This document shows, piece by piece, positions 7,844-15,650 of a stretch of 64,000 nt of DNA (positions within the stretch are counted from its first letter, which is position 1; each line of letters begins with the position of its first letter). The stretch covers positions 523,392-587,391 of the forward strand of contig NZ_VCRN01000001.1 in the NCBI RefSeq assembly GCF_009849585.1, written 5' to 3'. The notes below the pieces were generated by a model, which was given only the letters and a program-made list of their open reading frames with translations, was not told the origin of the DNA and searched no databases. The position numbers were made by a program, and so were the translations under genes. This stretch comes from Bacillus sp. ZZV12-4809 (lineage in GTDB: Bacteria > Bacillota > Bacilli > Bacillales > Cytobacillaceae).

Positions 7844-8551
7844 TCAGCATATACAGGTCTTCCGCTTAATCCCAACCCGGTCCTTTGATTCCACTTTCTC
7901 AATATATTCCTTGGCCAAAGGCACTTTGCAGGCTGTATTTCCTACATCTACATGCACTTTTCCGATATGTTCAGCAACATTCTTCGCTTCCTCATTCAGC
8001 TCTGGTACATAAGAGCCCACTGAAATAACAAAGCCGTTCATAACATACCTTACTCTATTTTTTTCATCATGAATGGTATTTTTAACTTGTTCCAATAATG
8101 CTCTTATTTCACTAAGATCAAGCTCGTCATCAGGTGTGATGGACACATAATTAGAATACGCGCTCCAGCCGCAGACCGAAACCATTTCATCTTCTGATTT
8201 GATCCACTCCCGGGCCAATTCAAGAGCATAATCACTTTCCGCTGCCACCTGGGCAACTGTATACTCCGCAATCATGTACCAATAGGCTTTTTCAGCCCAT
8301 TCCTGTAAAGTCTCTTTTGTCATTAGCTTCGGATTGACAGATAGTCCTGCCAGATACATCGCATCATGATTTCCTGATTCAAATAATTGAAGTGCCAGCC
8401 CGTGATCCTTCTTTACAAACTTCACCAGCTTTTTCAAATCTCCAACCTTCACGCCAAAATAAGGCTCCTTCACCCCATGATTCATGAAGATCCGTTTCGT
8501 CTGATCAGACCCAAGCTCCTCAAGCTTTTGCATAATTTCTTCATAAGTCAT
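7844..8551 (-). CDS. DNA alkylation repair protein (AlkD/HEAT-like)
   Basis: 235 residues from ATG at 8551 (MTYEEIMQKL), three codons inside a possible GTG start. The order MNHGVKEPYFGVKVGDLKKL, split over about 23-42, then helical repeats and GFVISVGSYVPEL, is typical of the DNA alkylation repair (AlkC/AlkD) HEAT-repeat superfamily. AlkD itself is a glycosylase that removes N3- and N7-alkylpurines; many members of this subgroup are untested. The C-terminus VGIKRKTCIC is duplicated as a fragment near 5.8 kb. Confidence 0.8.
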   Translation of the reverse strand: MTYEEIMQKLEELGSDQTKRIFMNHGVKEPYFGVKVGDLKKLVKFVKKDHGLALQLFESGNHDAMYLAGLSVNPKLMTKETLQEWAEKAYWYMIAEYTVAQVAAESDYALELAREWIKSEDEMVSVCGWSAYSNYVSITPDDELDLSEIRALLEQVKNTIHDEKNRVRYVMNGFVISVGSYVPELNEEAKNVAEHIGKVHVDVGNTACKVPLAKEYIEKVESKDRVGIKRKTCIC

Positions 8552-8629
8552 CTCTCTCACCCTTTCAATCCATTGCTTCCTTTACATTATCGGCCATGTT
8601 TAAATGCTTTTAGCCAAAAATCGGGATGT

Positions 8630-8661
8630 TTTTATGCCGGGCTTTCAAAAGGCATTTTTAT
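8630..8661 (-). terminator. Terminator after the DUF2268 lipoprotein gene
   Basis: ATGCC/GGCAT stem flanked by A5 and, on the minus strand after the stem, AAAAAC; modest strength. Confidence 0.4.
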
Positions 8662-8682
8662 CACACTTACTCCTCAGCAGTG

Positions 8683-9657
8683 CTACTGATAATTTTTTAC
8701 ATACTGCCCTTCTTGAAAGATCTCTTCCGCCCCCAAGGCTGTCCACTCTTTCGGAGTGCTGTCAGGATGCAGCTTAAGATAAGAATCGACCATTTTGTAG
8801 CCTTCACTGTAACCATAATGGCGCGGAAGCTCACCGCCGCCCATAATAATTTGGCTGGATCGATATCCATCCACCTTATCTAAGTCTTTTTCAATCTTGG
8901 ACCAATTGGTTTTATTAAAACTTTGATTGATGGGAGTAAGCTGCCGAATATCAGGATAAACCAGCTTTTCAAACATGACTGCTTTACCTTCGAAGATTAG
9001 ATTATCCAAAACGGTTACGTCCAGATTTCCATCATAAAGTTCTTCGGTCCATACACTATGATGGTATTCATGAGCGATACCCATCCTGATAGTTTCCCCG
9101 GTATAGTATTTATTGTAGAAAACAGTTATTTTCCCGGCTCCAGCGTTTACCATAAGAGGCGTATCCTCAGAAAGCTCAACTGGAAATACACAAACAGCCG
9201 TTTCTCTCTTACCCGGTAAAATATCTGAGGACTTCAGCAGAGCCTCTTTAATGATCTCATTTGTTTTGTATTCATTAATCTTCTCAATAACGCTCTGAAT
9301 TTCCTTTAAATTTTCAGGTGCTTTATCCAATATCGGGTCCGCCATATGAATGTACTCCTCGTCTTCGAAACAGTTATCATAAACAGGAGAAATGACTTCA
9401 TCTTTATAAATTGAATATTTTGAGCTGGTCTCTGCCTTTTCTACTCTATCCGCGTAACTGCCGAATAGCTTATAGGCATTAACAATTTTGAACTTCTGCT
9501 TTGTCTCCGGATGTTCAAACGAGTAAATAAGCTCTTCCTCAACTGCAGGCTCATTATCGTGCACCGCACTCGATTCCTCTTTTTCTGAACAGGCAGCCAG
9601 TGTAAACGCCATGGTCAGCAGAAGCACACCTGTCCTCAAAAGTGAAATTCTCCTCAA
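8683..9657 (-). CDS. DUF2268-type putative Zn-dependent protease, lipoprotein
   Basis: 324 residues. Lipobox LAAC (Cys23) follows a signal peptide. The catalytic segment AHEYHHSVW near residue 190 is an HExxH zinc-protease motif, and the downstream LIFEGKAVMF supplies a likely third ligand Glu, the pattern of DUF2268 predicted proteases. The protein should act on the outside of the membrane. Homologous domains occur in Bacillus YjaZ-like proteins; substrates are unknown. It is a single gene with its own promoter region between it and the methyltransferase gene. Confidence 0.75.
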   Translation of the reverse strand: MRRISLLRTGVLLLTMAFTLAACSEKEESSAVHDNEPAVEEELIYSFEHPETKQKFKIVNAYKLFGSYADRVEKAETSSKYSIYKDEVISPVYDNCFEDEEYIHMADPILDKAPENLKEIQSVIEKINEYKTNEIIKEALLKSSDILPGKRETAVCVFPVELSEDTPLMVNAGAGKITVFYNKYYTGETIRMGIAHEYHHSVWTEELYDGNLDVTVLDNLIFEGKAVMFEKLVYPDIRQLTPINQSFNKTNWSKIEKDLDKVDGYRSSQIIMGGGELPRHYGYSEGYKMVDSYLKLHPDSTPKEWTALGAEEIFQEGQYVKNYQ

Positions 9658-9756
9658 ATATGCCCCTCCATTCCACCTATTGCTTTTTCATAATTTTACC
9701 ATCAAATTTGGCGAATTGCAGTTGCCAATTAGAAAAGGTCTGTCAGACATAAATGG

Positions 9757-10527
9757 CTATACTTCCCTTACCTTCCTGCAAACATAGACCATTTCATGGC
9801 TATCGCAGGTAATAGGGGTCTCCTTCCAATCACTATAAATATTCACAATCTCCAATCCGTTAGAGGAAAGAATCCTGTCCATTTCTCTCGGAAAAACATA
9901 TCGCAACTCTATATTAGTTCTTTTTTCATCTATTTGTTTTCCTTCTTGATCATAAAATTTTCGAATGGTGGTATAGTGCTGTACCTGACTTATTGAGTCG
10001 TACCTGCTGATTGTATAAACATCAACTTTATTTTGATTATCCGGGTCGTTATACGTTTTCCAATATTCTTCATTTGCAGGCTGCAGCAGCTCTTCTCCAT
10101 TGGGAAACCTTGTTCCAAATACAAAGAGGCCGCCAGATTCCAAATGTTTATTAACAGAAGATAAGAAAGCATCCTGATCTTCATTCGTTAAAAAATGCTG
10201 AAAAGAATTTCCGACTGAAAACATGAACTTACTTTTTACACTAAGGCTGAGCCTTCTGCAATCCTGCTCCACCCAATCGATTTGCAGACCCAGCTCCGCA
10301 GATTTCTTCCTTGCAAGGTCCAGCATCCCTCTATGTACATCAACACCGATTAAATGATGGCCCTTCATTGCAAGCGGAATGGTTGCCCGTCCTGTCCCGC
10401 ATGCTAAATCAATGATGGGTCCATCCGTTTGTGAAGCCCATTGCAGCAGATAGGGAATTTCCCCTTGAAAGAGACCATTCTCTTGATCATATAAAAGTGG
10501 ATCATTGTATTCCTCTGAATTTTTCAT
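9757..10527 (-). CDS. Class I SAM-dependent methyltransferase
   Basis: 256 residues with the Rossmann SAM-binding loop IDLACGTGRATIP (about 39-51), acidic residue at the end of strand two (IGVDVHRGML), and MFSVGNSFQHFL as motif IV region. This is a class I methyltransferase; the acceptor cannot be predicted. The gene is not linked to an obvious biosynthetic cluster. Start ATG is supported by the fit to the family N-terminus; a clear GGAGG is lacking, with AATTAAATC upstream. Confidence 0.75.
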   Translation of the reverse strand: MKNSEEYNDPLLYDQENGLFQGEIPYLLQWASQTDGPIIDLACGTGRATIPLAMKGHHLIGVDVHRGMLDLARKKSAELGLQIDWVEQDCRRLSLSVKSKFMFSVGNSFQHFLTNEDQDAFLSSVNKHLESGGLFVFGTRFPNGEELLQPANEEYWKTYNDPDNQNKVDVYTISRYDSISQVQHYTTIRKFYDQEGKQIDEKRTNIELRYVFPREMDRILSSNGLEIVNIYSDWKETPITCDSHEMVYVCRKVREV

Positions 10528-10538
10528 ATTATGCCGAT

Positions 10539-10733
10539 TTAATTCTCCCTTCCATCTTCATACGAGGCTTGATTTTTTGCTTCAATTTTATGAGGTTCCC
10601 TGCTGTCTTTCCTTATCAGACCAGTATCCAAGTCATCGAATGGGGTAAAGCCGCTGCTTGAGCCGCCTCTCCCGGACTTGAATATGGGAAAAAGAAGAAT
10701 ATTGATCATAAAACCTAATACAGCAATTAACAA
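10539..10733 (-). CDS. Small membrane protein of unknown function
   Basis: 64 residues from a TTG start (GAGGTGG lies 14 bases upstream; an in-frame stop is just upstream, so no longer form exists). One N-terminal membrane helix (about 2-16) is followed by a Gly/Ser linker and GFTPFDDLDTG. Short Bacillus proteins with a helix plus a TPFDD motif exist, and I think DUF3951 is one name for them, but I am not certain. It ends 11 bases before the methyltransferase start and may be co-transcribed with it. Confidence 0.5.
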   Translation of the reverse strand: MLIAVLGFMINILLFPIFKSGRGGSSSGFTPFDDLDTGLIRKDSREPHKIEAKNQASYEDGREN

Positions 10734-10761
10734 AATATAGAGCTACTCCACCTCAAATCCA

Positions 10762-10848
10762 TTATTTCTTAAGCATCCATATAACAAAAACTATCCCCAA
10801 TAAGAGTAAACACAAAATAAGTCCTGGAACAACTATATTAGACACCAT
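10762..10848 (-). CDS. 28-residue single-helix membrane peptide
   Basis: A very short gene with an excellent ribosome site: TAGGAGG eight bases before ATG. The product is MVSNIVVPGLILCLLLLGIV followed by FVIWMLKK, that is one membrane helix with a positively charged C-terminus. It lies directly upstream of the small membrane gene at 10733 on the same strand. Single-helix peptides of this size often act as accessory subunits; no partner can be named. Confidence 0.6.
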   Translation of the reverse strand: MVSNIVVPGLILCLLLLGIVFVIWMLKK

Positions 10849-11045
10849 TTATGTACCTCCTAAGAAAATACAAGTTTAGTACTCTTTCTTTATCTAAACT
10901 TTTAATTAAAAACCGTAAAAATCACTCATGGATATTTGTTGCAATTTTTCACAAAAAAGGATAATTTTAATTCATTAAGAATAAAATGTTACATCTGTGC
11001 AAAGAGAAAACGAGAAAGAACGCTATGAAAAAGGGGATTGAAACT

Positions 11046-11297
11046 ATGCAAAAGTATAGAAGGAGAAACACGCCAGCTTTCACTTTTTTGGCCTACTTTA
11101 CATTAATTGCCGGTGTTGGTTTGTTTCTAATCGGCCTCTATAATGCCGATATGCAACTCAATGAGAAAGGTTATTATATTGCGGTCATGCTCCTGGTTGC
11201 AGTTGGATCCATTCTTACCCAAAAAGTGACACGGGATAATGCTGAAGATGCGGAAATCCTGGCAGAGCAAGAGCGCAGATCAGCTAAGATTGATTAA
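11046..11297 (+). CDS. YiaA/YiaB-type two-helix inner membrane protein
   Basis: 83 residues from the ATG at 11046, which has AAGGGG nine bases upstream; an in-frame start 60 bases earlier lacks one. RRRNTPAFTFLAYF, then YNADMQLNEKGYYI and LTQKVTRDN are the YiaA/B two-helix domain signature. Function is unknown in all bacteria; E. coli yiaAB are linked to oxidative or sugar stress only loosely. A terminator follows at once. Confidence 0.8.
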   Translation: MQKYRRRNTPAFTFLAYFTLIAGVGLFLIGLYNADMQLNEKGYYIAVMLLVAVGSILTQKVTRDNAEDAEILAEQERRSAKID

Positions 11298-11324
11298 TAA
11301 ATAACTCTATCATGTTGAATAAAC

Positions 11325-11357
11325 AAAGTGCCTGTTGAAGATGACAGGCACTTATTT
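11325..11357. terminator. Bidirectional terminator
   Basis: AAGTGCCTGT/ACAGGCACTT with an eight-base loop followed by ATTTTT on the plus strand; also ends the decayed gene on the minus strand. Confidence 0.8.
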
Positions 11358-11927
11358 TTCCCATGTATCCAGCGGAATCTCATAATCCCGAAGCATCTCG
11401 TAAAATGCAATTCACTTCGCATACCAGTCTGCATGTAAATTCAGCACAATTACTTTGTCCCCTGCTAAACTAACCTCAAGCTGGGCCGGAGCACCTTCTT
11501 TTGTTCAGCTGAGTGACTGACTCCACCTCTTCCCACGGATAATTTTCAACAGCTCTTATATTTGCTGCGCTATTTATATGAATCCCTTTTCGTCCACATA
11601 GGTATACACATCAAGAGACAAATAAAATATGAAAAGAGACAGGCAGAACAAGGTAACTGCTGTTAAATTCAGCCATTTTGAAGAATTCATTTCTCTGGAA
11701 TATAGAAAAAGCCCAGCCACAGCGAACAAAAGAAAAAACCCTGCACTAAAAATCACATATGATAGTTTATAGGTGATAAATGCTAAGAAATATTGAGGAT
11801 GAAAGTAGAATTTATGAATGAAGTTAACACAAATGATGCTAATGGGGATGACACTTAAAATGTAAATCAGGCTTAGGCTGAATATAGGTATTAAACCTTT
11901 TTCATGCGCAAGCTGAATTTCCATCAC
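11358..11927 (-). pseudogene. Decayed membrane protein gene with C-terminal PH-like domain
   Basis: The first 117 codons are intact and encode four membrane helices up to DVYTYVDEKG; the frame then ends in a stop at 11574. The next segment continues in another frame as IHINSAANIRAVENYPWEEV, then shifts again to KEGAPAQLEVSLAGDKVIV, then has an in-frame TGA, and finally reads IAFYEMLRDYEIPLDTWE. Together these parts look like one protein: membrane helices plus a bacterial PH-like output domain of the Bacillus type. At least two frameshifts and one nonsense codon make sequencing error an unlikely sole cause. Confidence 0.65.
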
Positions 11928-12086
11928 CCCACTATTTTCCTTATATTACCATATAAACACAAATATTTATATAGCTGATTTTGTGTTTTGATACTGATGC
12001 ACAGAATACTCAAGAGCCCACCATCATACATTAGAGCGAAAGTTGTTAGGGCAGGTCACTAATAATAAGACGGGGGGCATAAATGG

Positions 12087-12473
12087 ATGGCTATCAATGA
12101 AGAAGCGCTGTGTCAGCAATTCGCACGAACAATCGGCGGGCAGGAAGGGTTTGCTGGCGGGAAGTGTGTAGCAACGATTAATCGGGATGACCTGGAAGTC
12201 ACCATTAAGGGGAAACCCTTTAGCGTAACAGCTTCTTTCTCATTTGAATCGATGGATGCCAGGTCAGGAAGAGCATTATGCCTGGGCAGGGTGGCCCTTT
12301 TGCAACAAGAAGTTGATGGATTTGCTGCTGCCATTATTAAACAGGGAATAACCATTTCATCCGTACACAATGAGTGGCTATTTGATCAGCCCAGCCTTAT
12401 TTACGTGAATATCCAGGATGTTGATCATCCAATCAATTTTGCAAGGAAAGTCAGAAGAGCATTAAAACGTTAA
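12087..12473 (+). CDS. DUF1259 family protein (single domain)
   Basis: 128 residues covering one DUF1259 domain: LCQQFARTIGG, GRALCLGRVALLQQEVDGF and VHNEWLFDQPSLIYVNI are the conserved blocks, with HNxWLF its hallmark. DUF1259 proteins are soluble, mostly from soil Bacillaceae and other soil bacteria, and have no known activity. It is half of the tandem-domain protein at 39063-39950. Here the second-position HNH of the hallmark is HNE. The start uses CGGGGGG 12 bases upstream. Confidence 0.75.
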   Translation: MAINEEALCQQFARTIGGQEGFAGGKCVATINRDDLEVTIKGKPFSVTASFSFESMDARSGRALCLGRVALLQQEVDGFAAAIIKQGITISSVHNEWLFDQPSLIYVNIQDVDHPINFARKVRRALKR

Positions 12474-12497
12474 ACATTTCATATGAAAAATAATAAA

Positions 12498-12527
12498 GCC
12501 CCATATAGAATGTGAACTAATGGGGCA
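12498..12527. terminator. Bidirectional terminator between DUF1259 gene and mccB
   Basis: GCCCCAT/ATGGGGC stem with 15-base loop, A-rich before and TTT after; the genes converge. Confidence 0.7.
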
Positions 12528-12532
12528 TTTCC

Positions 12533-13660
12533 TTATAACGCTGACTGCAAATCTTCAATGAGATCTTCCGCATCTTCAAGGCCAACTGATATTCGGATCA
12601 GGCCATCTGTAATTCCCAATTCCAGACGGCGCTCTCTCGGTATAGAAGCATGCGTCATTTTGGCTGGCAGGGAAATCAGGCTTTCAACCGCGCCCAAGCT
12701 TTCCGCAAGGGTAAAATATGTTACTTTCTTCAGCACCTCTTCTGCCTTTTCACCGCTGCCTGCATCGAATGAAATCATACCGCCAAATCCTCTGGCCTGC
12801 TTCGAATGAATTTCATGACCTTTATGATCTTTAAAACCTGGATAATAAACCTTGGAAACCTGCGGATGATCAGCAAGAAAACCGGCCACTCTTTTCGCGT
12901 TTTCTTCAATTTCTTCCATCCGAATGGCCAGTGTCCGAATTCCCCTGATTAACAGCCAGCTGTCCTGCGGTCCTAAAACAGCCCCGATTGAATTTTGGAT
13001 AAAGTGCATATCTGCTGCAAGCTGTTCGGAATTCACCACAACCAGCCCGGCAACCACATCACTATGTCCGCCTATATATTTGGTGGCACTATGAAGAACG
13101 ATATCAGCACCCAGTTCAATCGGATTTTGCCAATATGGTGTACTGAAGGTGTTATCCACGATCATGAGCAGGTTCTTGGATTTGGCCAGTTTAGAAATAC
13201 CGGCTAAATCAGTAATCTTCAGCAATGGATTCGTAGGCGTCTCGACATAGATGGCTTTTGTATTTTCCTGTATTGCCGCTTCCACTGCAGCCAAGTCGCT
13301 AGTATCCACAAAGGATACATCTACATTATATTTCGTCAAAACCTTTGTCACTAAGCGGTAAGAACCGCCATATACATCATCTGTGAAAATAACATGATCT
13401 CCTGTTGAAAATAAATGCATGACAGACGAGATAGCCGCCATGCCAGAGCCGAAAGCGAATCCGCTGTGCCCGCCTTCCAGATCCTTTATTAATTCCTCCA
13501 GTGCATGCCTTGTCGGATTTCCGGTTCTGGCGTATTCATAAACGAAATTGCCCACACCATCTTGTTTAAAGGTACTGGCATGGTGGACAGGTATGGAGAC
13601 CGCACCTGTATGTTCATCCCTCGAGATGCCGCCGTGAATCATTTGTGTTTTCTTTCTCAT
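12533..13660 (-). CDS. mccB: Cystathionine gamma-lyase / homocysteine gamma-lyase
   Basis: 375 residues of the Cys/Met metabolism PLP family. SATKYIGGHSD holds the Schiff-base lysine (about residue 196); FAFGSGMAAI binds the cofactor phosphate; EARTGNPTR-type substrate loop is seen as EYARTGNPTR. MccB (YrhB) splits cystathionine to cysteine, 2-oxobutyrate and ammonia, completing methionine-to-cysteine conversion in the cytosol. It overlaps mccA by four bases (ATGA) and has GAGGAGG seven bases before its start, so the two are coupled. The CymR-like box upstream of mccA would control both. Confidence 0.9.
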   Translation of the reverse strand: MRKKTQMIHGGISRDEHTGAVSIPVHHASTFKQDGVGNFVYEYARTGNPTRHALEELIKDLEGGHSGFAFGSGMAAISSVMHLFSTGDHVIFTDDVYGGSYRLVTKVLTKYNVDVSFVDTSDLAAVEAAIQENTKAIYVETPTNPLLKITDLAGISKLAKSKNLLMIVDNTFSTPYWQNPIELGADIVLHSATKYIGGHSDVVAGLVVVNSEQLAADMHFIQNSIGAVLGPQDSWLLIRGIRTLAIRMEEIEENAKRVAGFLADHPQVSKVYYPGFKDHKGHEIHSKQARGFGGMISFDAGSGEKAEEVLKKVTYFTLAESLGAVESLISLPAKMTHASIPRERRLELGITDGLIRISVGLEDAEDLIEDLQSAL

Positions 13661-14583
13661 TGTATATCCTCCTCATAAATAGATTTACTTAAATACCGCT
13701 CACTGCTGTCAGGAAAAATAGTCACGATATTTGTTCCAGGCGGAGCACTTTCGGCTTCTTTCAACACTGCTTCAAAGGCAGCACCTGATGAACTTCCAAC
13801 TAAGTACCCTTGCAGCAGCGCCAGCTCCTTCACTCGTTTGAACGCATCTTTATCTGATATGGTATGAATAGCGTCAAATAGACCTGTTTCCATGAACGGA
13901 GGCAAAAACTCCATCCCAATTCCCTCGGTTCGATGCGGTCCTGCCTTCCCGCCATTTAAAATGGAGCCTTCAGGTTCGACGATAACGGTCTTTATCTTTG
14001 GATTCTTCTCTTTAAGGTACCTGGCGCATCCCATGAACGTACCGCCAGTCCCTGCTCCAGCTGCAAAAATATCAATCTTCCCTTGCAGCGCTTCGTAAAT
14101 TTCAGGTCCCAATGTTTCATAATACGTTTTGGGGTTATTTTCATTGCTGAATTGCTGAGGACTATAAGAATCAGGAATCTTCATGAGCAGTTCCTCAGCC
14201 TTCTTAATAGCACCTTCCATGCCTTCTTCGGTCGGCGAATTAATAACTTCTGCTCCTAACGCCTTCATTAGATTCTGTTTTTCAATACTGAATTTTTGAG
14301 GTATGACGCAGATGATTTTGATTTTCGTCCCAATAGCTGCAAGCGCTAAGCCTATGCCTGTATTTCCTGCAGTTGGTTCAATGACAGTCCCATTTTCCGG
14401 GAGAAGCCCGCCCTCTATCGCTGTCCGAATCAGCTTTTGCCCTAACCGATCCTTTACACTGCCGCCAGGATTAAAATATTCAAGCTTCGCAAAAACATTT
14501 ACCCCTTGCGGAATAGCATAATGGCTGATTTTCACAAGTGGGGTGTTTCCAATCAATTCTTTCACACTGCTGTAATAATTCAT
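13657..14583 (-). CDS. mccA: O-acetylserine-dependent cystathionine beta-synthase
   Basis: 308 residues from ATG 14583 (GAGGTG upstream); an earlier in-frame start has no ribosome site. IGNTPLVKI, GGSVKDR (PLP lysine at about 44), EPTAGNTGIGLA and GAGTGGTFMG are the cysteine synthase fold II signatures. The pairing with mccB indicates MccA (YrhA), which joins homocysteine and O-acetylserine to make cystathionine, rather than CysK. It is the first gene of the mccAB operon and is transcribed away from yrrT from a promoter TTGACA-18 bp-TACTAT. Confidence 0.88.
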   Translation of the reverse strand: MNYYSSVKELIGNTPLVKISHYAIPQGVNVFAKLEYFNPGGSVKDRLGQKLIRTAIEGGLLPENGTVIEPTAGNTGIGLALAAIGTKIKIICVIPQKFSIEKQNLMKALGAEVINSPTEEGMEGAIKKAEELLMKIPDSYSPQQFSNENNPKTYYETLGPEIYEALQGKIDIFAAGAGTGGTFMGCARYLKEKNPKIKTVIVEPEGSILNGGKAGPHRTEGIGMEFLPPFMETGLFDAIHTISDKDAFKRVKELALLQGYLVGSSSGAAFEAVLKEAESAPPGTNIVTIFPDSSERYLSKSIYEEDIQ

Positions 14584-14658
14584 TGTCAGCACCTCTGTTT
14601 TTTTACAAAGATTGTTTAATCTCTCCAATACATTGTTGGATATTATCTGCGTTTTATT

Positions 14659-14684
14659 TAATTCTTATTATTCCTACTTGTATA
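14659..14684 (-). promoter_or_regulatory. CymR-like operator over the mccA promoter
   Basis: On the minus strand, TATACAAGTAGGAATAATAA followed by GAATTA. It overlaps the -10 TACTAT and likely start point of the promoter TTGACA-18-TACTAT. It shares 20 of 26 positions with the box before yrrT and resembles the published B. subtilis CymR consensus, which ends in GGAATT. Confidence 0.65.
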
Positions 14685-14736
14685 GTATGTTTTAACCGCT
14701 TTTTTTGTCAATTAAGAATTAAGAGATCATGCGAAG

Positions 14737-14788
14737 TTGCCAAGCGAAAGCTTTATTCATAGTATACCAATAAGTATTATAAGAATTA
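14737..14788 (+). promoter_or_regulatory. yrrT promoter with CymR-like operator
   Basis: -35 TTGCCA (14737-14742), 17 bp, -10 TAGTAT (14760-14765). The operator TATACCAATAAGTATTATAA + GAATTA (14763-14788) covers the -10 end and start point, the same geometry as at mccA. A repressor bound here would block initiation. Confidence 0.6.
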
Positions 14789-14805
14789 GAAGGAGTGATT
14801 TTTCG

Positions 14806-15441
14806 ATGGGCCGTGAATTTGTTGACTTGTTTGACCATTGGGCAGAATCCTATGATCAGGCAGTAACCGGTAAAGACCTTGAATATCAGGAGGTGTTTTT
14901 GAATTATGAAAATATCCTTCAAGAGGTGGCCAATCTTGCAGATGGCAATGTAATTGAATTTGGTGCAGGCACAGGGAATTTGACACAAAAGCTTCTGGAA
15001 AAGGGGGCTAATGTAACTGGAATTGAACCCTCTGCTGCCATGAGGGAAATAGCACGCAGTAAACTTCCTGATGTTCCATTGCTGAATGGTGATTTTCTGG
15101 ACTTTCAAGTAAATGGTCCCGCAGATGCCCTTGTTAGTACTTACGCTTTCCACCACTTAGAGGACGCCGAAAAAGCAGAAGCCATCAAAAAATACAGTTC
15201 TCTGCTTTCAAAGGGCGGTAAAGTAATTTTTGCCGATACCCTTTTTAAAAGTGAAGAGGTTAAACAGGATTTCATCAATGAGGCAAAAGTGAACCATTTT
15301 CTCAGTCTGGCACAGGATCTGGAAACAGAGTATTATACAACGATTCCTGTTTTGAAGGAGATCTTTCAATCCAATGGTTTTTCAGTCCAGTTTAAACAGC
15401 TCAATCGGTTTGTCTGGCTCATATATGCTGTAAAACTATAA
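14806..15441 (+). CDS. yrrT: SAM-dependent methyltransferase YrrT
   Basis: 211 residues from ATG 14806 with AGAAGGAG upstream. FVDLFDHWAESYDQAVTG at the start, EFGAGTGNLT (SAM loop) and STYAFHHLEDAEK are the YrrT pattern. In B. subtilis yrrT is the first gene of yrrT-mtnN-yrhABC, the methionine-to-cysteine operon controlled by CymR; its methyl acceptor is unproven. Here it has been split off and is divergent from mccAB, but the two promoters keep matching operators, so co-regulation appears preserved. mtnN and yrhC are not in the window. Confidence 0.85.
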   Translation: MGREFVDLFDHWAESYDQAVTGKDLEYQEVFLNYENILQEVANLADGNVIEFGAGTGNLTQKLLEKGANVTGIEPSAAMREIARSKLPDVPLLNGDFLDFQVNGPADALVSTYAFHHLEDAEKAEAIKKYSSLLSKGGKVIFADTLFKSEEVKQDFINEAKVNHFLSLAQDLETEYYTTIPVLKEIFQSNGFSVQFKQLNRFVWLIYAVKL

Positions 15442-15471
15442 AATAAGATACAGTCCTCCCTTAAAACCGAC

Positions 15472-15502
15472 TTGACAAATAGGAATTATAGGAATTAAAA
15501 TA
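15472..15502 (+). promoter_or_regulatory. Promoter and CymR-like operator upstream of ssuA
   Basis: TTGACA (15472-15477), 18 bp, TAAAAT. The operator TTGACAAATAGGAATTATAG + GAATTA spans 15472-15497 and matches the mccA box at most positions. Here it covers the -35 and spacer instead of the -10. Confidence 0.55.
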
Positions 15503-15536
15503 TGGTTATTATCTAATTATTGCCGATCAGTCAGCT

Positions 15537-15588
15537 GAAGGCCCTGTGGAGTAGCGATTTGCTGCTCTGCAGGGCCTTTCTTTTTTAT
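15537..15588 (+). terminator. Terminator between the ssuA promoter and ssuA
   Basis: AAGGCCCTGTGGAG pairs with CTCTGCAGGGCCTT, followed by TCTTTTTT. It would end yrrT transcription, but it also stands 63 bp before ssuA with the only clear promoter upstream of it, so it may act as an attenuator. Confidence 0.75.
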
Positions 15589-15650
15589 CGGTGAAAAAGG
15601 CAGGTGAACCGTTAAATTTAGTTTTCACTTTTAAAATGGGGGAATGGAAA

